This document shows, in pieces, positions 53,847-62,292 of a DNA stretch of 64,000 nt; the stretch's first letter is position 1; every line of letters starts with the position of its first letter. The DNA is from Streptomyces formicae (lineage in GTDB: Bacteria; Actinomycetota; Actinomycetes; Streptomycetales; Streptomycetaceae). The DNA lies in NCBI RefSeq assembly GCF_002556545.1, contig NZ_CP022685.1, forward strand, positions 5,620,001 through 5,684,000. Direction: 5' to 3'. The notes under the pieces were generated by a model. It did not search any database. It was not told where the DNA came from and saw nothing but the letters and a program-made list of their open reading frames with translations. A program made the position numbers and the translations under genes.

Positions 53847-55193
53847 GTGCGGCACAATTCCCCTTCTCTGCAAGGAAGTTCACGGGCCGTCCCGGCGGCC
53901 CTCGGGGTGGGGAAGGCGGCGCAGAAGGTGGCAGTGCAGGAGGCGAGACAGGGCGCGCACGGGGGCGGCTGCACGTGCGGCGGCTGCCCGCACGGCGCGC
54001 GCGAGGGGCACCGGCGTGCCGTGGCCGAGTTCCTCGCCAAGCGCGACGCACTCGCGGCGGGGGAGGGGCTGCCGCCTGCCGTCGCGCACTCGGCGGGCGC
54101 CTCCCGCCAGTGGGTGTCCGACGAACTGACGCAGTCCGCGCGCGCCGTCGCCGAGCGCGGCAGGGCCGAGGGCGACGCCTGGCCGCACCGGCTGTGGACG
54201 CGCACGCTCGTCGTGGTCTGGGGCGCGTTCGCCGTGCTGCTCGTGGTCCAGGCGCTGACCGCGATCGGCCCCGGCTGGACGGCCGCGCGCACGGCCGGTC
54301 TCCTCGCGGCCCTGGCCGTGGGCGCGCTGCTGACCGGCGCCGGACACCTCCACCGGGCGCGCGGCGGGGTCCTCGCACCGGTGATCGGAGAGGACAACCG
54401 GCTCTCCACCTCGCGTGCCGTGGCCGCCTGCTGGGTGCTCCTCGTCGTCTTCGCGGTGCTCGTCCTCGCGGGCCAACTGGCCGCGGCGTCCGGCCCTGAC
54501 CGGCGCGACGAGCTGATCTCCGGGCTCGAACTCGCCCGCGCCGCGGGGATGGTGACCGTCCTCGCCGTGGTGTGCGGGGTGGCGGTGCTCGTGCGCCGCG
54601 TCGTCGGTGTGCGCGTGCTCGGCCAGCGGTTGCAGAAGGTCCGCGCCGACCGGCCGCGGGCCGCCGACGCGCTCACCGACGACGCGGGCCGCGGCAGCTT
54701 CACCGATGTGCAGTACGTCCTGGTCAGCGCGGTCGCGGTGGTCTTCGCCGCGGTCCGGCTCGCGCGCCGCCCCGAGCAGCTGCCCGACCTGCCGTGGGGG
54801 CTCGCGCTGCTCGTCCTGGTCTCCGCCGCGACATACCTGGCGGGCAAGTACTCCGAAGGCGGCCGTCCCGTGATCCTCTCCGTCGTCCGCGCCAGGGAGG
54901 CGGGTGACCTGGACGCACCCATCCGTACGGGTGACGACATCGAGATCCGCGGCGCGGGCTTCGTGCCGCCCGGCGCCGGTGCCGCGGACCGGCTCGCCCG
55001 CATGGTCGTCCGCATCGGCACCGTGCACGTCCACGTGCCGCTCGTCCCCGTGCCGGGCGGCTTCACCAACCCGACCGACGCCACGTTGACCGTGCCCGTC
55101 CCCGTCGACGTCGAGCCCGGCCGCGTCGACGTCCAGGTGATCACCGCCGCGGGCATCGAGACGAACCGCGTCACCATCGACGTCACGGACTGA
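53847..55193 (+). CDS. Multi-pass membrane protein with cysteine-rich N-terminus and outer beta domain
   Basis: 448 residues if started at GTG 53847, but no ribosome site precedes it; GTG 53907 is an alternative. A short Cys motif (CTCGGCPHG, about residues 42-50) lies in a charged N-terminal region. Membrane segments are at about 119-138, 146-164, 190-210, 230-248, 288-304 and 318-334. The C-terminal 100 residues (GDDIEIRGAGFVPPGAGA, HVHVPLVPVPGG, VDVQVITAAGIETNRVTIDV) look like an IPT/TIG-type beta sandwich. I do not recognise the family. A terminator is not obvious downstream. Confidence 0.7.
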   Translation: MRHNSPSLQGSSRAVPAALGVGKAAQKVAVQEARQGAHGGGCTCGGCPHGAREGHRRAVAEFLAKRDALAAGEGLPPAVAHSAGASRQWVSDELTQSARAVAERGRAEGDAWPHRLWTRTLVVVWGAFAVLLVVQALTAIGPGWTAARTAGLLAALAVGALLTGAGHLHRARGGVLAPVIGEDNRLSTSRAVAACWVLLVVFAVLVLAGQLAAASGPDRRDELISGLELARAAGMVTVLAVVCGVAVLVRRVVGVRVLGQRLQKVRADRPRAADALTDDAGRGSFTDVQYVLVSAVAVVFAAVRLARRPEQLPDLPWGLALLVLVSAATYLAGKYSEGGRPVILSVVRAREAGDLDAPIRTGDDIEIRGAGFVPPGAGAADRLARMVVRIGTVHVHVPLVPVPGGFTNPTDATLTVPVPVDVEPGRVDVQVITAAGIETNRVTIDVTD

Positions 55194-55286
55194 AACCGTC
55201 GCTTCCCTGTCGGCGCCATCGGTGAGCAGCACCCCCTCTTCGTACGTATGGTCAGATGACGGGTCGACGGGAGAGGCGGCGGAGCG

Positions 55287-55811
55287 ATGGCGCACGGCAT
55301 GCGGACGGACAGCCACACCAGCTATGTCAGACGCGACGACTGGCGGGAGTCCGCCACCCGCTACGCCCTGCTCCCCCTGCGGGTCTTCCTCGGCGTCACC
55401 TTCATCTACGCCGGTCTGGACAAGCTCACCGACAGCGCCTTCATGCAGGCCAGCGGGGCGGGCTCGATCGGCGCCATGATGGAGGGCGTCCGTGACATCT
55501 CGGCGATCCCCGCACTCGTCGACCTCGCCCTCAAGAGTCCCGTCGGCTTCGGCTACGCCATCGCCCTCGGCGAACTGGCCGTCGGCATCGGCACTCTGCT
55601 CGGCCTCTTCGCCCGGCTCGCCGCGCTCGGCGGAGCGCTGATCTCGCTCAGCCTCTGGCTGACCGTCAGCTGGTCCACCGAGCCCTACTACTACGGCAAC
55701 GACCTGGCCTACCTGATGGCGTGGCTGCCCCTGGTGCTCGCCGGAGCCTCCGTCTTCTCCCTCGACGCCCTGCTCGCCGAACGCCGCAGGAACGCGATGG
55801 GGCTCGGCTAG
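55287..55811 (+). CDS. DoxX family membrane protein
   Basis: 174 residues from ATG 55287 with GGAGAGGCGGAG upstream. The DoxX four-helix membrane bundle is visible: LPLRVFLGVTFIYAGLDKLT, FGYAIALGELAVGIGTLLGL, LGGALISLSLWLTVSWSTEP and DLAYLMAWLPLVLAGASVFS. YYYGNDLAYLMAW resembles a conserved signature of this type. DoxX proteins are linked to thiol and redox stress or respiratory quinol oxidation; the exact role is not known. Confidence 0.88.
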   Translation: MAHGMRTDSHTSYVRRDDWRESATRYALLPLRVFLGVTFIYAGLDKLTDSAFMQASGAGSIGAMMEGVRDISAIPALVDLALKSPVGFGYAIALGELAVGIGTLLGLFARLAALGGALISLSLWLTVSWSTEPYYYGNDLAYLMAWLPLVLAGASVFSLDALLAERRRNAMGLG

Positions 55812-55850
55812 CCGGGCCCGGACCAGTCCTGAAGGATTCTGCGGCCGGGG

Positions 55851-56075
55851 CTAGTCCGGAGGGCGTCGGCCGCCCGCACGGCCCGAGGACCGCGGACGTA
55901 TCCCGTGGACCGCCGCCACCACGCCCGCGATCAGCAGCCCCACCATCACCATCGGCAGCGCGACGAACCAGGGCGCGTCCCAGGCACCGCCCGCGTCGCC
56001 CGCGTACACGACGGCGATCGCCAGCAGGAAGAGGCCCGCGACCAGCTTTCCCGGGTGGAATTCATGACGTAGCAC
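55851..56075 (-). CDS. Small two-helix membrane protein
   Basis: 74 residues from a GTG at 56073-56075. Two hydrophobic segments: LVAGLFLLAIAVVYAGDAGG and FVALPMVMVGLLIAGVVAAV, then an Arg-rich end. It overlaps the end of the PspC/LiaF-like gene by 14 bases on the same strand, so the two are translationally linked and probably function together in the membrane. Confidence 0.78.
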   Translation of the reverse strand: MLRHEFHPGKLVAGLFLLAIAVVYAGDAGGAWDAPWFVALPMVMVGLLIAGVVAAVHGIRPRSSGRAGGRRPPD

Positions 56076-57426
56076 GGGTCACCTTCGCTTGTCCGACGCC
56101 GACTTCCAGGTGCAGATCGATCGTGCCGCCAGACGTGCTGCCCGAGGGCGGCTCCAGCGTCACCTTCTTCTCCCGTCCCGGCGCGATGTCCAGGTCCTTG
56201 TTCTTGTCGCTCGGCAACACGATGTCACCGACGCCCACTTCGGCGTAGAGGCGCACGGTGGCGTCCTTCGGCACGGTCACCCGGAGATCGCCCGCGCCGA
56301 CCTCGGCATGGGTCTTCACCGTCTGCCCCTTGCCGACACGGATCTTGCTCAGGTCGAGCCTGCCGGTGCCGAGGCCCACCTCGTACTGCGGCCGGACGTC
56401 CGCCGCCGTGGCCGGTATCCAGTCCGTGCGGGCGTAGTGCGTGGTGATGTTCTTCGGGAGGGCGGCCGTGGCCGCAAGGAGTCCGGCCGTGAGGACCGCG
56501 AGCACGATCGATCCCGCGCCCGTGCGTCCCAGGAGGGCGCTGACCGCGATGCCGATGGCGAACACCGCGAGCGCACAGGCCAGGCCGGTCTGCAAGGTCG
56601 TGCCGAGTGGGTGCGTCTCCCACGTCAGACCCGTACCGAGGCCGCCCGCGAGCAGGGCGAACAGGAACACCCAGCCGCCGATCCAGCGGGGCCCCCGGGG
56701 CCTGGGCGGCGGGGCGGGCGGGGTCTCGCCGCGAGGCGTGCCGGGGTGGCGGCCGCTCGGCCGGTAGCTGACGTCGAGGCCCGCGGGGCCCCAGAAGTAG
56801 CCGGAGATCCCGTCGTGCGTGCCGTCCTTCACGATCGGGTCGCGCCACCACGACGGACCACCGGCGACCGGCGGCGCCTTCGCCTCGGGCGGGGCGTCGG
56901 CCGCGGCGTGCGCCGCCACCGGGTCGGGGTAGGGCGCGCCGCGCTGCTGCGACCAGTACCCCGCGCCCGCGAGGAGCAGGGTGAGGACGGCGGCGAAGGT
57001 CAGCGCCCCGCCGTTGTTCAACAGCGTGAGGAAGACGCCGCAGCCGACGAGGGCGAAGAGCACGGCCGTCAGGGCCTGCCCGTCGACCCGGCCGGAGAGC
57101 AGCCTGCGCGCCTCGTTCTCCTCCTCGTCCTCGTACGGCACGAGGAGCCAGGCGAAGCCGTAGACCACCAGGCCGATGCCGCTGGTGATCGCGAGGACCG
57201 CGAGACCGATGCGGAAGATCACCGGGTCCATGTCGCAGTGCCGTCCCAGCCCCGCGCACACGCCGCCGAGCTTCTTGTGCCCGCGGTCGCGACGGAACGT
57301 GCGCTCCACGGCGGGCAGGCCCGGCTCGGGGCCGCCCGCGAGGCCGCCGTGCTCGCCCCGCGAGCCGTGCACGGCATCGCGGAGGGCGGCCTCGGTCACC
57401 GTCTCGGCGGGCTGCTGATCTGTCAT
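56062..57426 (-). CDS. PspC domain protein with LiaF-like C-terminal domain
   Basis: 454 residues from the ATG at 57424-57426. A PspC domain (about 40-100) contains HKKLGGVCAGLGRHCDMDPV, IGLVVYGFAWLLVPYEDEEE. Further membrane segments lie at about 115-160, then two more at 235-300 (GWVFLFALLAGGLGTGLTWE; ALAVFAIGIAVSALLG). The C-terminal 110 residues form a repeated beta pattern (EVGLGTGRLDLSKI, AEVGAGDLRVTVP, AEVGVGDIVLP, LEVGVGQAKVT), the LiaF/adhesin-like fold. Such proteins sense or damp envelope stress signalling. It is divergent from a PspC-histidine kinase, which it probably regulates. Confidence 0.88.
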   Translation of the reverse strand: MTDQQPAETVTEAALRDAVHGSRGEHGGLAGGPEPGLPAVERTFRRDRGHKKLGGVCAGLGRHCDMDPVIFRIGLAVLAITSGIGLVVYGFAWLLVPYEDEEENEARRLLSGRVDGQALTAVLFALVGCGVFLTLLNNGGALTFAAVLTLLLAGAGYWSQQRGAPYPDPVAAHAAADAPPEAKAPPVAGGPSWWRDPIVKDGTHDGISGYFWGPAGLDVSYRPSGRHPGTPRGETPPAPPPRPRGPRWIGGWVFLFALLAGGLGTGLTWETHPLGTTLQTGLACALAVFAIGIAVSALLGRTGAGSIVLAVLTAGLLAATAALPKNITTHYARTDWIPATAADVRPQYEVGLGTGRLDLSKIRVGKGQTVKTHAEVGAGDLRVTVPKDATVRLYAEVGVGDIVLPSDKNKDLDIAPGREKKVTLEPPSGSTSGGTIDLHLEVGVGQAKVTRATS

Positions 57427-57610
57427 GCGTCCATGGTGACTGCCGCGAGGCCGCCGCGGCAGTCGGGACGACCCTGGCCGAACCCTGATATTGCCCCTGA
57501 GACCCCTGGGGACCCGACCCTGACAGGGCCGGGACGGGGACGGAGATCAGGGAAGTCTCGGGGGTCGACCCTGATGCCCGCACCCGCGCGCACGTGTGAA
57601 TATCGGTGGC

Positions 57611-58900
57611 ATGCCGGAAGCCGCTGCACCGCCCATCGACGACGTCCGACCGCTGCGAAAGCTCTACCGCAGCGATGACGGCCGTTGGCTCGGCGGTGTC
57701 GCGCGCGGCCTCGCGGGACATCTCGGACTGCCCGTGATCTGGGTCCGGCTCGTCTTCGTCGGCCTGTTCACCGCGGACGGCCTGGGCGCGCTGCTGTACG
57801 CGGCGTTCTGGTTCTTCGTCCCGCTCGGCATCGGCGGTGTCGGCTCCGAGCGCCCGCCCGCGGCCGTCGCCACCGAGACGTCGTCCGACGGCCGACGCAG
57901 GCTCGTCGCCCGCAAGCCGGACAAGGGCCAGATCGTCGCGCTCCTCGCGATGGTCGTCGTGGCCATGGTCTTCGTCGGCAATGTGGACCTGGACGGTTCG
58001 ACCAAGGCGTATGTCGTCCCGACCCTGCTCGTCGCGGCCGGTGTCGCCCTGGTCTGGCGCCAGGCCGACAATGCCCGCAGGGCTCGCTGGATGGCCGTCG
58101 GCCGACGCAGGCGCACGCTGACGATCGCCCGGACGGCGGCCGGAGTGCTGCTCGTCGGCGCCGGAGTCTCCGGCGTCTTCGTGCTCCAGGGCTCCGCCGC
58201 GCACCTGGGCGCCGTCCTCCAGGCCGCGCTCGCCGTGCTCGTCGGCATCGCGCTCCTCGCGGGCCCGTATCTCGTCCGCATGACGCAGGACCTCTCCGAG
58301 GAGCGCCTGATGCGCATCCGGGCCCAGGAGCGGGCCGAGGTCGCCGCCCATGTGCACGACTCCGTGCTGCACACCCTGACCCTCATCCAGCGGAACGCGG
58401 AGAGCGCGAGCGAGGTCCGTCGCCTGGCCCGCGCCCAGGAGCGCGACCTGCGGGCCTGGCTCTACAACCCCGAGGGCACCGGCAAGGACGAGGACGAGGA
58501 GCCGGACACCCTCGCCGAGGCGGTCCGGCAGAGCGCGGCGGAGGTCGAGGACAAGCACGGCGTCCCGATCGAGGTGGTCGTGGTCGGCGACTGCCCGCTC
58601 GACGAGAGGCTGACCGCGCAGATGCAGGCCGCGAGGGAAGCGATGGTGAACGCCGCCAAGTACGGTGGCGAGGGCGGTGCGGTGCAGGTCTTCGCCGAGG
58701 TCGAGGGAGAGACGGTGTTCGTGTCCGTCCGGGACCGCGGTCCCGGCTTCGATCTGGATTCCGTGCCGGACGACCGCATGGGCGTACGAGAATCGATCAT
58801 CGGCCGTATGCAGCGCAACGGAGGCACGGCGCGGCTGCGTGCGGTGCCCGGGGGCGGCACGGAAGTCGAGCTGGAGATGGAGAGGACGGCGACGACATGA
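57611..58900 (+). CDS. PspC-domain membrane histidine kinase (LiaS-like)
   Basis: 429 residues from ATG 57611; a GTG at 57596 is an alternative. The N-terminal PspC domain (about 15-85) contains GRWLGGVARGLAGHLGLPVI and GALLYAAFWFFVPLGIGG. Further membrane helices lie at about 105-145 and 175-235. The dimerisation region ERAEVAAHVHDSVLHTLTLI has His249 as the likely phosphoacceptor. The ATP-binding domain shows the N-box REAMVNAAKYGG and VRDRGPGFDLDSVPDDRMGV. It is coupled to the downstream response regulator by a four-base overlap. Envelope-stress sensing is inferred from PspC and the divergent LiaF-like gene. Confidence 0.9.
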   Translation: MPEAAAPPIDDVRPLRKLYRSDDGRWLGGVARGLAGHLGLPVIWVRLVFVGLFTADGLGALLYAAFWFFVPLGIGGVGSERPPAAVATETSSDGRRRLVARKPDKGQIVALLAMVVVAMVFVGNVDLDGSTKAYVVPTLLVAAGVALVWRQADNARRARWMAVGRRRRTLTIARTAAGVLLVGAGVSGVFVLQGSAAHLGAVLQAALAVLVGIALLAGPYLVRMTQDLSEERLMRIRAQERAEVAAHVHDSVLHTLTLIQRNAESASEVRRLARAQERDLRAWLYNPEGTGKDEDEEPDTLAEAVRQSAAEVEDKHGVPIEVVVVGDCPLDERLTAQMQAAREAMVNAAKYGGEGGAVQVFAEVEGETVFVSVRDRGPGFDLDSVPDDRMGVRESIIGRMQRNGGTARLRAVPGGGTEVELEMERTATT

Positions 58901-59622
58901 GCGACGCGACCGAGGCGAACGAGCCCGCGGAGCAGGCCGGGGCGGGCGGGAGCGAGGGCGGGCGTCGTGTGCGGGTCGTCCTGGTCGACGACCACCGGAT
59001 GTTCCGTACGGGCGTGCAGGCCGAGATCGGCAGGACCGACGTCACGGGCGTCGAGGTCGTCGGGGAGGCGGCCGACGTCGACCAGGCGGTCACGGTCATC
59101 ACGACCACGCGACCCGAGGTCGTCCTCCTGGACGTGCACCTGCCCGGCGGCGGCGGGGTGGAAGTCCTGCGCCGCTGCGCCCCGTTGATGACCGCCGCGA
59201 CGGACCCGGTGCGCTTCCTCGCGCTCTCGGTCTCCGACGCCGCCGAGGACGTCATCGGCGTCATCAGGGGCGGGGCCCGCGGCTACGTCACCAAGACCAT
59301 CACCGGCACGGACCTGGTGGACTCGATCTTCCGGGTGCAGGAGGGCGACGCGGTGTTCTCGCCGCGGCTCGCCGGGTTCGTCCTGGACGCCTTCGCCTCC
59401 ACCGACGCGCCCCCGGTCGACGAGGACCTGGACCGCCTCACCCAGCGCGAGCGCGAGGTGCTGCGGCTCATCGCGCGCGGGTACGCGTACAAGGAGATCG
59501 CCAAGCAGCTCTTCATCTCGGTGAAGACGGTGGAGTCGCACGTGTCGGCGGTGCTGAGGAAGCTTCAGCTGTCCAACCGGCACGAGCTGACGCGGTGGGC
59601 GACGGCGCGGCGGCTGGTCTGA
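58897..59622 (+). CDS. NarL/LuxR-type response regulator (LiaR-like)
   Basis: 241 residues from ATG 58897, overlapping the kinase stop (ATGA). Receiver: VVLVDDHRMFRTGVQAEIGR with acidic pair, phosphoacceptor Asp79 in VVLLDVHLPGGGGV, and Lys in GYVTKTITG. The LuxR-type DNA-binding domain reads LTQREREVLRLIARGYAYKE and SVKTVESHVSAVLRKLQLSN. It should be phosphorylated by the preceding kinase and probably controls the divergent PspC/LiaF genes and its own operon. Confidence 0.93.
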   Translation: MSDATEANEPAEQAGAGGSEGGRRVRVVLVDDHRMFRTGVQAEIGRTDVTGVEVVGEAADVDQAVTVITTTRPEVVLLDVHLPGGGGVEVLRRCAPLMTAATDPVRFLALSVSDAAEDVIGVIRGGARGYVTKTITGTDLVDSIFRVQEGDAVFSPRLAGFVLDAFASTDAPPVDEDLDRLTQREREVLRLIARGYAYKEIAKQLFISVKTVESHVSAVLRKLQLSNRHELTRWATARRLV

Positions 59623-59626
59623 GGTC

Positions 59627-60247
59627 TCACCTCGGGGCCGGGCCGAGCCTGCGCAGGGCCCAGCGGTAGTGGCGGGCGGCCTTCGCGGCGCCGATGAGGC
59701 CCGTCAGCCACAGGACCAGGCCCGCGCCCATGCCGAGCGCGACGTCGGCGTAGGTGTCGCGTCCCGGTTCGGCGTACGCGGCAGCGGCGAAGGACGCCCA
59801 CAGGCCGAGCGCGCAGACGGCGAGCGAGGACAGCAGCCAGAAGAGGCTGAGGCCGGGGGAGCGCAGCCGGGCGTCGGTGGCCGGGTGGGTGTCCAACGCG
59901 AGCCAGGCGTCGGTGAGTTCGCGCAGCCGACGGTCGTGGCGGATGCCGAGGACGACGCCGATCACCGAGGGGGCGAGTGCCGCCACGCCCAGCACCACGA
60001 GGACCGGGCCGAGCAGGAAGAAGCTGGGGTCCTTGTCGTCGATGAACTGCAGCGGCAGCGTGAGGAGCGCACAGCCGACCACGCCTCCGAGGCCGCACAG
60101 CCACAGCAGCAGGAGCCGGTGCACGCCCAAGTGCCGCCTGCGCAAGTCGTCGAGGGCCATGCCGCGGTCGGTGAGCAGCGTCTGCCGGTCCGGCCAGGTG
60201 CGCAGGTGCGCGGGTGGTGGGGGCGGCGGCAGCGTACGGCTAGGCAT
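59627..60247 (-). CDS. Predicted membrane protein, unknown function
   Basis: 206 residues from the ATG at 60245-60247, proline-rich at the N-terminus (RTLPPPPPPAHLR). Four membrane segments: LLLLWLCGLGGVVGCALLTL, FLLGPVLVVLGVAALAPSVI, LSLFWLLSSLAVCALGLWAS, ALGMGAGLVLWLTGLIGAAK. A charged cytoplasmic loop lies between helices 2 and 3. No family recognised. It ends four bases after the convergent response regulator stop, leaving no room for a terminator. Confidence 0.78.
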   Translation of the reverse strand: MPSRTLPPPPPPAHLRTWPDRQTLLTDRGMALDDLRRRHLGVHRLLLLWLCGLGGVVGCALLTLPLQFIDDKDPSFFLLGPVLVVLGVAALAPSVIGVVLGIRHDRRLRELTDAWLALDTHPATDARLRSPGLSLFWLLSSLAVCALGLWASFAAAAYAEPGRDTYADVALGMGAGLVLWLTGLIGAAKAARHYRWALRRLGPAPR

Positions 60248-60325
60248 GGACGTGACATTACCCGCGGCCTTATGGCCGGATCGCGCCGACCGGGTGGCCG
60301 GATCGTTTGGGGCTCAACGGCCCCT

Positions 60326-61375
60326 TCACACCACGCGGGTGGCGCCCGCGAACGGCATCTGGTCGATGGGCGCGAGCCGCACCGGAGCGCTCGGGTTGGG
60401 GGCGTGGATCATCTGGCCATGGCCCACGTAGATGCCGACGTGGCTGATGCCCGAGTAGAAGAACACCAGGTCACCGGGGCGCAGCGCGGAGCGTGACACG
60501 CGTTCGCCGGCGGCGATCTGGGCGTAGGTGGTGCGGGGGAGCGAGACGCCGGCGGAACGGTAGGCGGCCTGGGTGAGCCCCGAGCAGTCGAAGGCGCCCG
60601 GCCCTGTGGCGCCCCAGACGTAAGGGCTGCCGATGGCCTTGTAGGCGTATGCGACGGCGGACGCCGCACGGGTGTTGGGGGCCTTGGCCGCACCGCCGAC
60701 GGCGGCGTCACGGGCGTCCGAGCGGGTGGCGCGGTCGCCGTCGGGGTGTGCCAGCTCGGCGCGCTGGTCGCCGGTGAGCTGGGAGAGGAGCCGCTTGGCC
60801 TCGTCGAGCTTGCCGGTGATCGTCTTCTTCTGCTTCTTCAGCTCCGCCTGGCGCTTGTGGAAGGCGGCGAGGCGGTCGTCCGCCTCGGAGCGCAGCTGGT
60901 CGATCTCCTGGAGCTGCTTGTGTATGCCGCTGACGGTCGCCGCCTGGCGGTTGCCCGCCCGCTCGGTGAGCGCGGCGCGGTCGAGGAACTGCTGGGGGTC
61001 GGAGGAGAGGGCGAGCTGCACGGTCGGGTCGATGCCGCCGGTGCGGTACTGGGCGGCGGCGTACGAACCGATCTCGTCGCGGGCGGAGTTGAGCTTCTCC
61101 GTCCTGCGGGCCGCCTCGTCGCGCAGCACTCCGAGGGACTTCTCGGCCTTCTCGGCCTTCTCCTTCGCGCCGTTGTACTTCTCGGTGGCGATCTCCGCCT
61201 CGCGGTAGAGCGAGTCGACCTTGGACTTCACCTCGGCGGGGCTGAGGCGGGGTTCCGCGTGCCCCACGCCGTCGAACGCGGTCGCCGACGCGGCCCCGGC
61301 GAGGGCGATGGTGACGGCCGTGCGAGCGGTGTTTCCGCTGAGCGAGCGCTGCTTGGGCTTGCGGTGCGCTGACAC
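60326..61375 (-). CDS. Secreted NlpC/P60 peptidoglycan endopeptidase
   Basis: 349 residues from a GTG at 61373-61375 with GAGGAG upstream. Signal sequence at 1-41 (basic stretch then TIALAGAASATAFDGVGHA). A long coiled coil (about 45-205) contains KYNGAKEKAEKAEKSLGVLR and AFHKRQAELKKQKKTITGKL. A C-terminal NlpC/P60 domain has Cys264 (FDCSGLTQA), His312 (ISHVGIYVG) and His324 (MIHAPNP). RipA-like hydrolases of this type cut stem peptides during growth and spore separation; the coiled coil normally inhibits or localises the enzyme. A second paralogue lies downstream. Confidence 0.92.
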   Translation of the reverse strand: MSAHRKPKQRSLSGNTARTAVTIALAGAASATAFDGVGHAEPRLSPAEVKSKVDSLYREAEIATEKYNGAKEKAEKAEKSLGVLRDEAARRTEKLNSARDEIGSYAAAQYRTGGIDPTVQLALSSDPQQFLDRAALTERAGNRQAATVSGIHKQLQEIDQLRSEADDRLAAFHKRQAELKKQKKTITGKLDEAKRLLSQLTGDQRAELAHPDGDRATRSDARDAAVGGAAKAPNTRAASAVAYAYKAIGSPYVWGATGPGAFDCSGLTQAAYRSAGVSLPRTTYAQIAAGERVSRSALRPGDLVFFYSGISHVGIYVGHGQMIHAPNPSAPVRLAPIDQMPFAGATRVV

Positions 61376-61720
61376 GAAGTGGAGCTCCTCACGTGTCCGG
61401 CGGCGGCCCGCACAGGGGGAGCGGACCGCCGCCGGTTCCTCGGCGGTGGTGGCCGACTGCCGCCCCGGGTCCGGGCGGCGGTGGGGAGCCGGTCACCTGG
61501 TGGAGGACGCTAAACCTGACCGTCACGGCCTGGTGAGGGATTGCGCGGAAGTGGAGGATGTGGACAGCACGGTGACTGAATGTGATCGCGCGAATCGCCC
61601 TTGAACACCCACTTCACATGGCTCTATGACCGATGTGACGTTTGTGCCCCGACGGCTCGCCTGGCGGTGATAAGGGACCGGCCGTCCCGGGGAAAACAGG
61701 CCCCGGTTAGGCTCCGGCTC
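61376..61720 (-). promoter_or_regulatory. Structured leader region of the NlpC/P60 gene
   Basis: This 345-base gap holds the promoter and leader of the hydrolase and the promoter of the divergent membrane gene. On the bottom strand, just before the ribosome site, lies a 15-bp stem with one mismatch (61397-61411 with 61421-61435, nine-base loop). A smaller GCCGCCC / GGGCGGC stem lies at 61459-61479. Many Streptomyces NlpC/P60 genes have a c-di-AMP (ydaO) riboswitch; I looked for its conserved CCCGACAGCT and GGGTGAA words and did not find them. Confidence 0.5.
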
Positions 61721-62074
61721 ATGGACGTACTCATCCATCTCTTCGTCGGCCTGCACATCATCGGCATCGCCTCGCTCCTGGGCGGCTTCCTGACCCAGAT
61801 GAAGCAGATGGGCCAGGGCACCGCCCGCTTCAGCCCCGCGATGCTGCACGGCGCGCTGACCATGCTCGTCACCGGTGTCGTCCTGGTCGGCCTGAACCAG
61901 GCGGACGACAACCCGGTCAACAACCTCAAGATCGGCATCAAGATGGCCGTGCTGATCGTGATCCTCGCGCTGGTCTATGTGAAGCGGGACGAGGAGAAGG
62001 TCGACAAGGGGATGTTCGGGGCGGTGGGTCTGCTGACCGTGGCGAACATCTTCATCGCGGTGCTCTGGACCTGA
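61721..62074 (+). CDS. Predicted four-helix membrane protein
   Basis: 117 residues from ATG 61721, preceded by TTAGGCT-like bases and no ribosome site, so it may be leaderless. Segments LIHLFVGLHIIGIASLLGGF, LHGALTMLVTGVVLVGLNQA, IKMAVLIVILALVYVK, and GAVGLLTVANIFIAVLW are hydrophobic. A charged loop KRDEEKVDKG lies before the last. No catalytic motif. The shape resembles small integral proteins of unknown function in actinobacteria. Confidence 0.82.
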   Translation: MDVLIHLFVGLHIIGIASLLGGFLTQMKQMGQGTARFSPAMLHGALTMLVTGVVLVGLNQADDNPVNNLKIGIKMAVLIVILALVYVKRDEEKVDKGMFGAVGLLTVANIFIAVLWT

Positions 62075-62082
62075 GTTTTCCG

Positions 62083-62142
62083 CCCTCTACGCGCGCGTGG
62101 CCCGCATCCCCTGGAGGATGCGGGCCACGCGCGCGTAGAGGG
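62083..62142 (+). terminator. Perfect 27-bp hairpin terminator
   Basis: The arm 62083-62109 is the exact complement of 62116-62142 with a six-base loop: CCCTCTACGCGCGCGTGGCC and its continuation. Downstream lies a 14-base direct repeat of CGTAGAGGGTGCTT (62134-62147 and 62150-62163) and a short T run. It ends the small membrane gene; its perfection suggests recent selection or recent duplication. Confidence 0.92.
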
Positions 62143-62292
62143 TGCTTCGCGTAGAGGGTGCTTTTCGGTCGGCCGGGGTTGCACCTTCCGTAGCGGCATG
62201 TGGTGCGGTGGACCTGCGCCCCGATCACTGCTTGCCCGATTACTACTTGCCTGATCCCTACGTCCCGATCCCTTGAGGAAAGGCCCCGGCTC

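Noticed and set aside
61376..61620. c-di-AMP (ydaO) riboswitch upstream of NlpC/P60
   Set aside because: Expected from knowledge of Streptomyces, but I could not find the conserved CCCGACAGCT or GGGTGAA words in either orientation.
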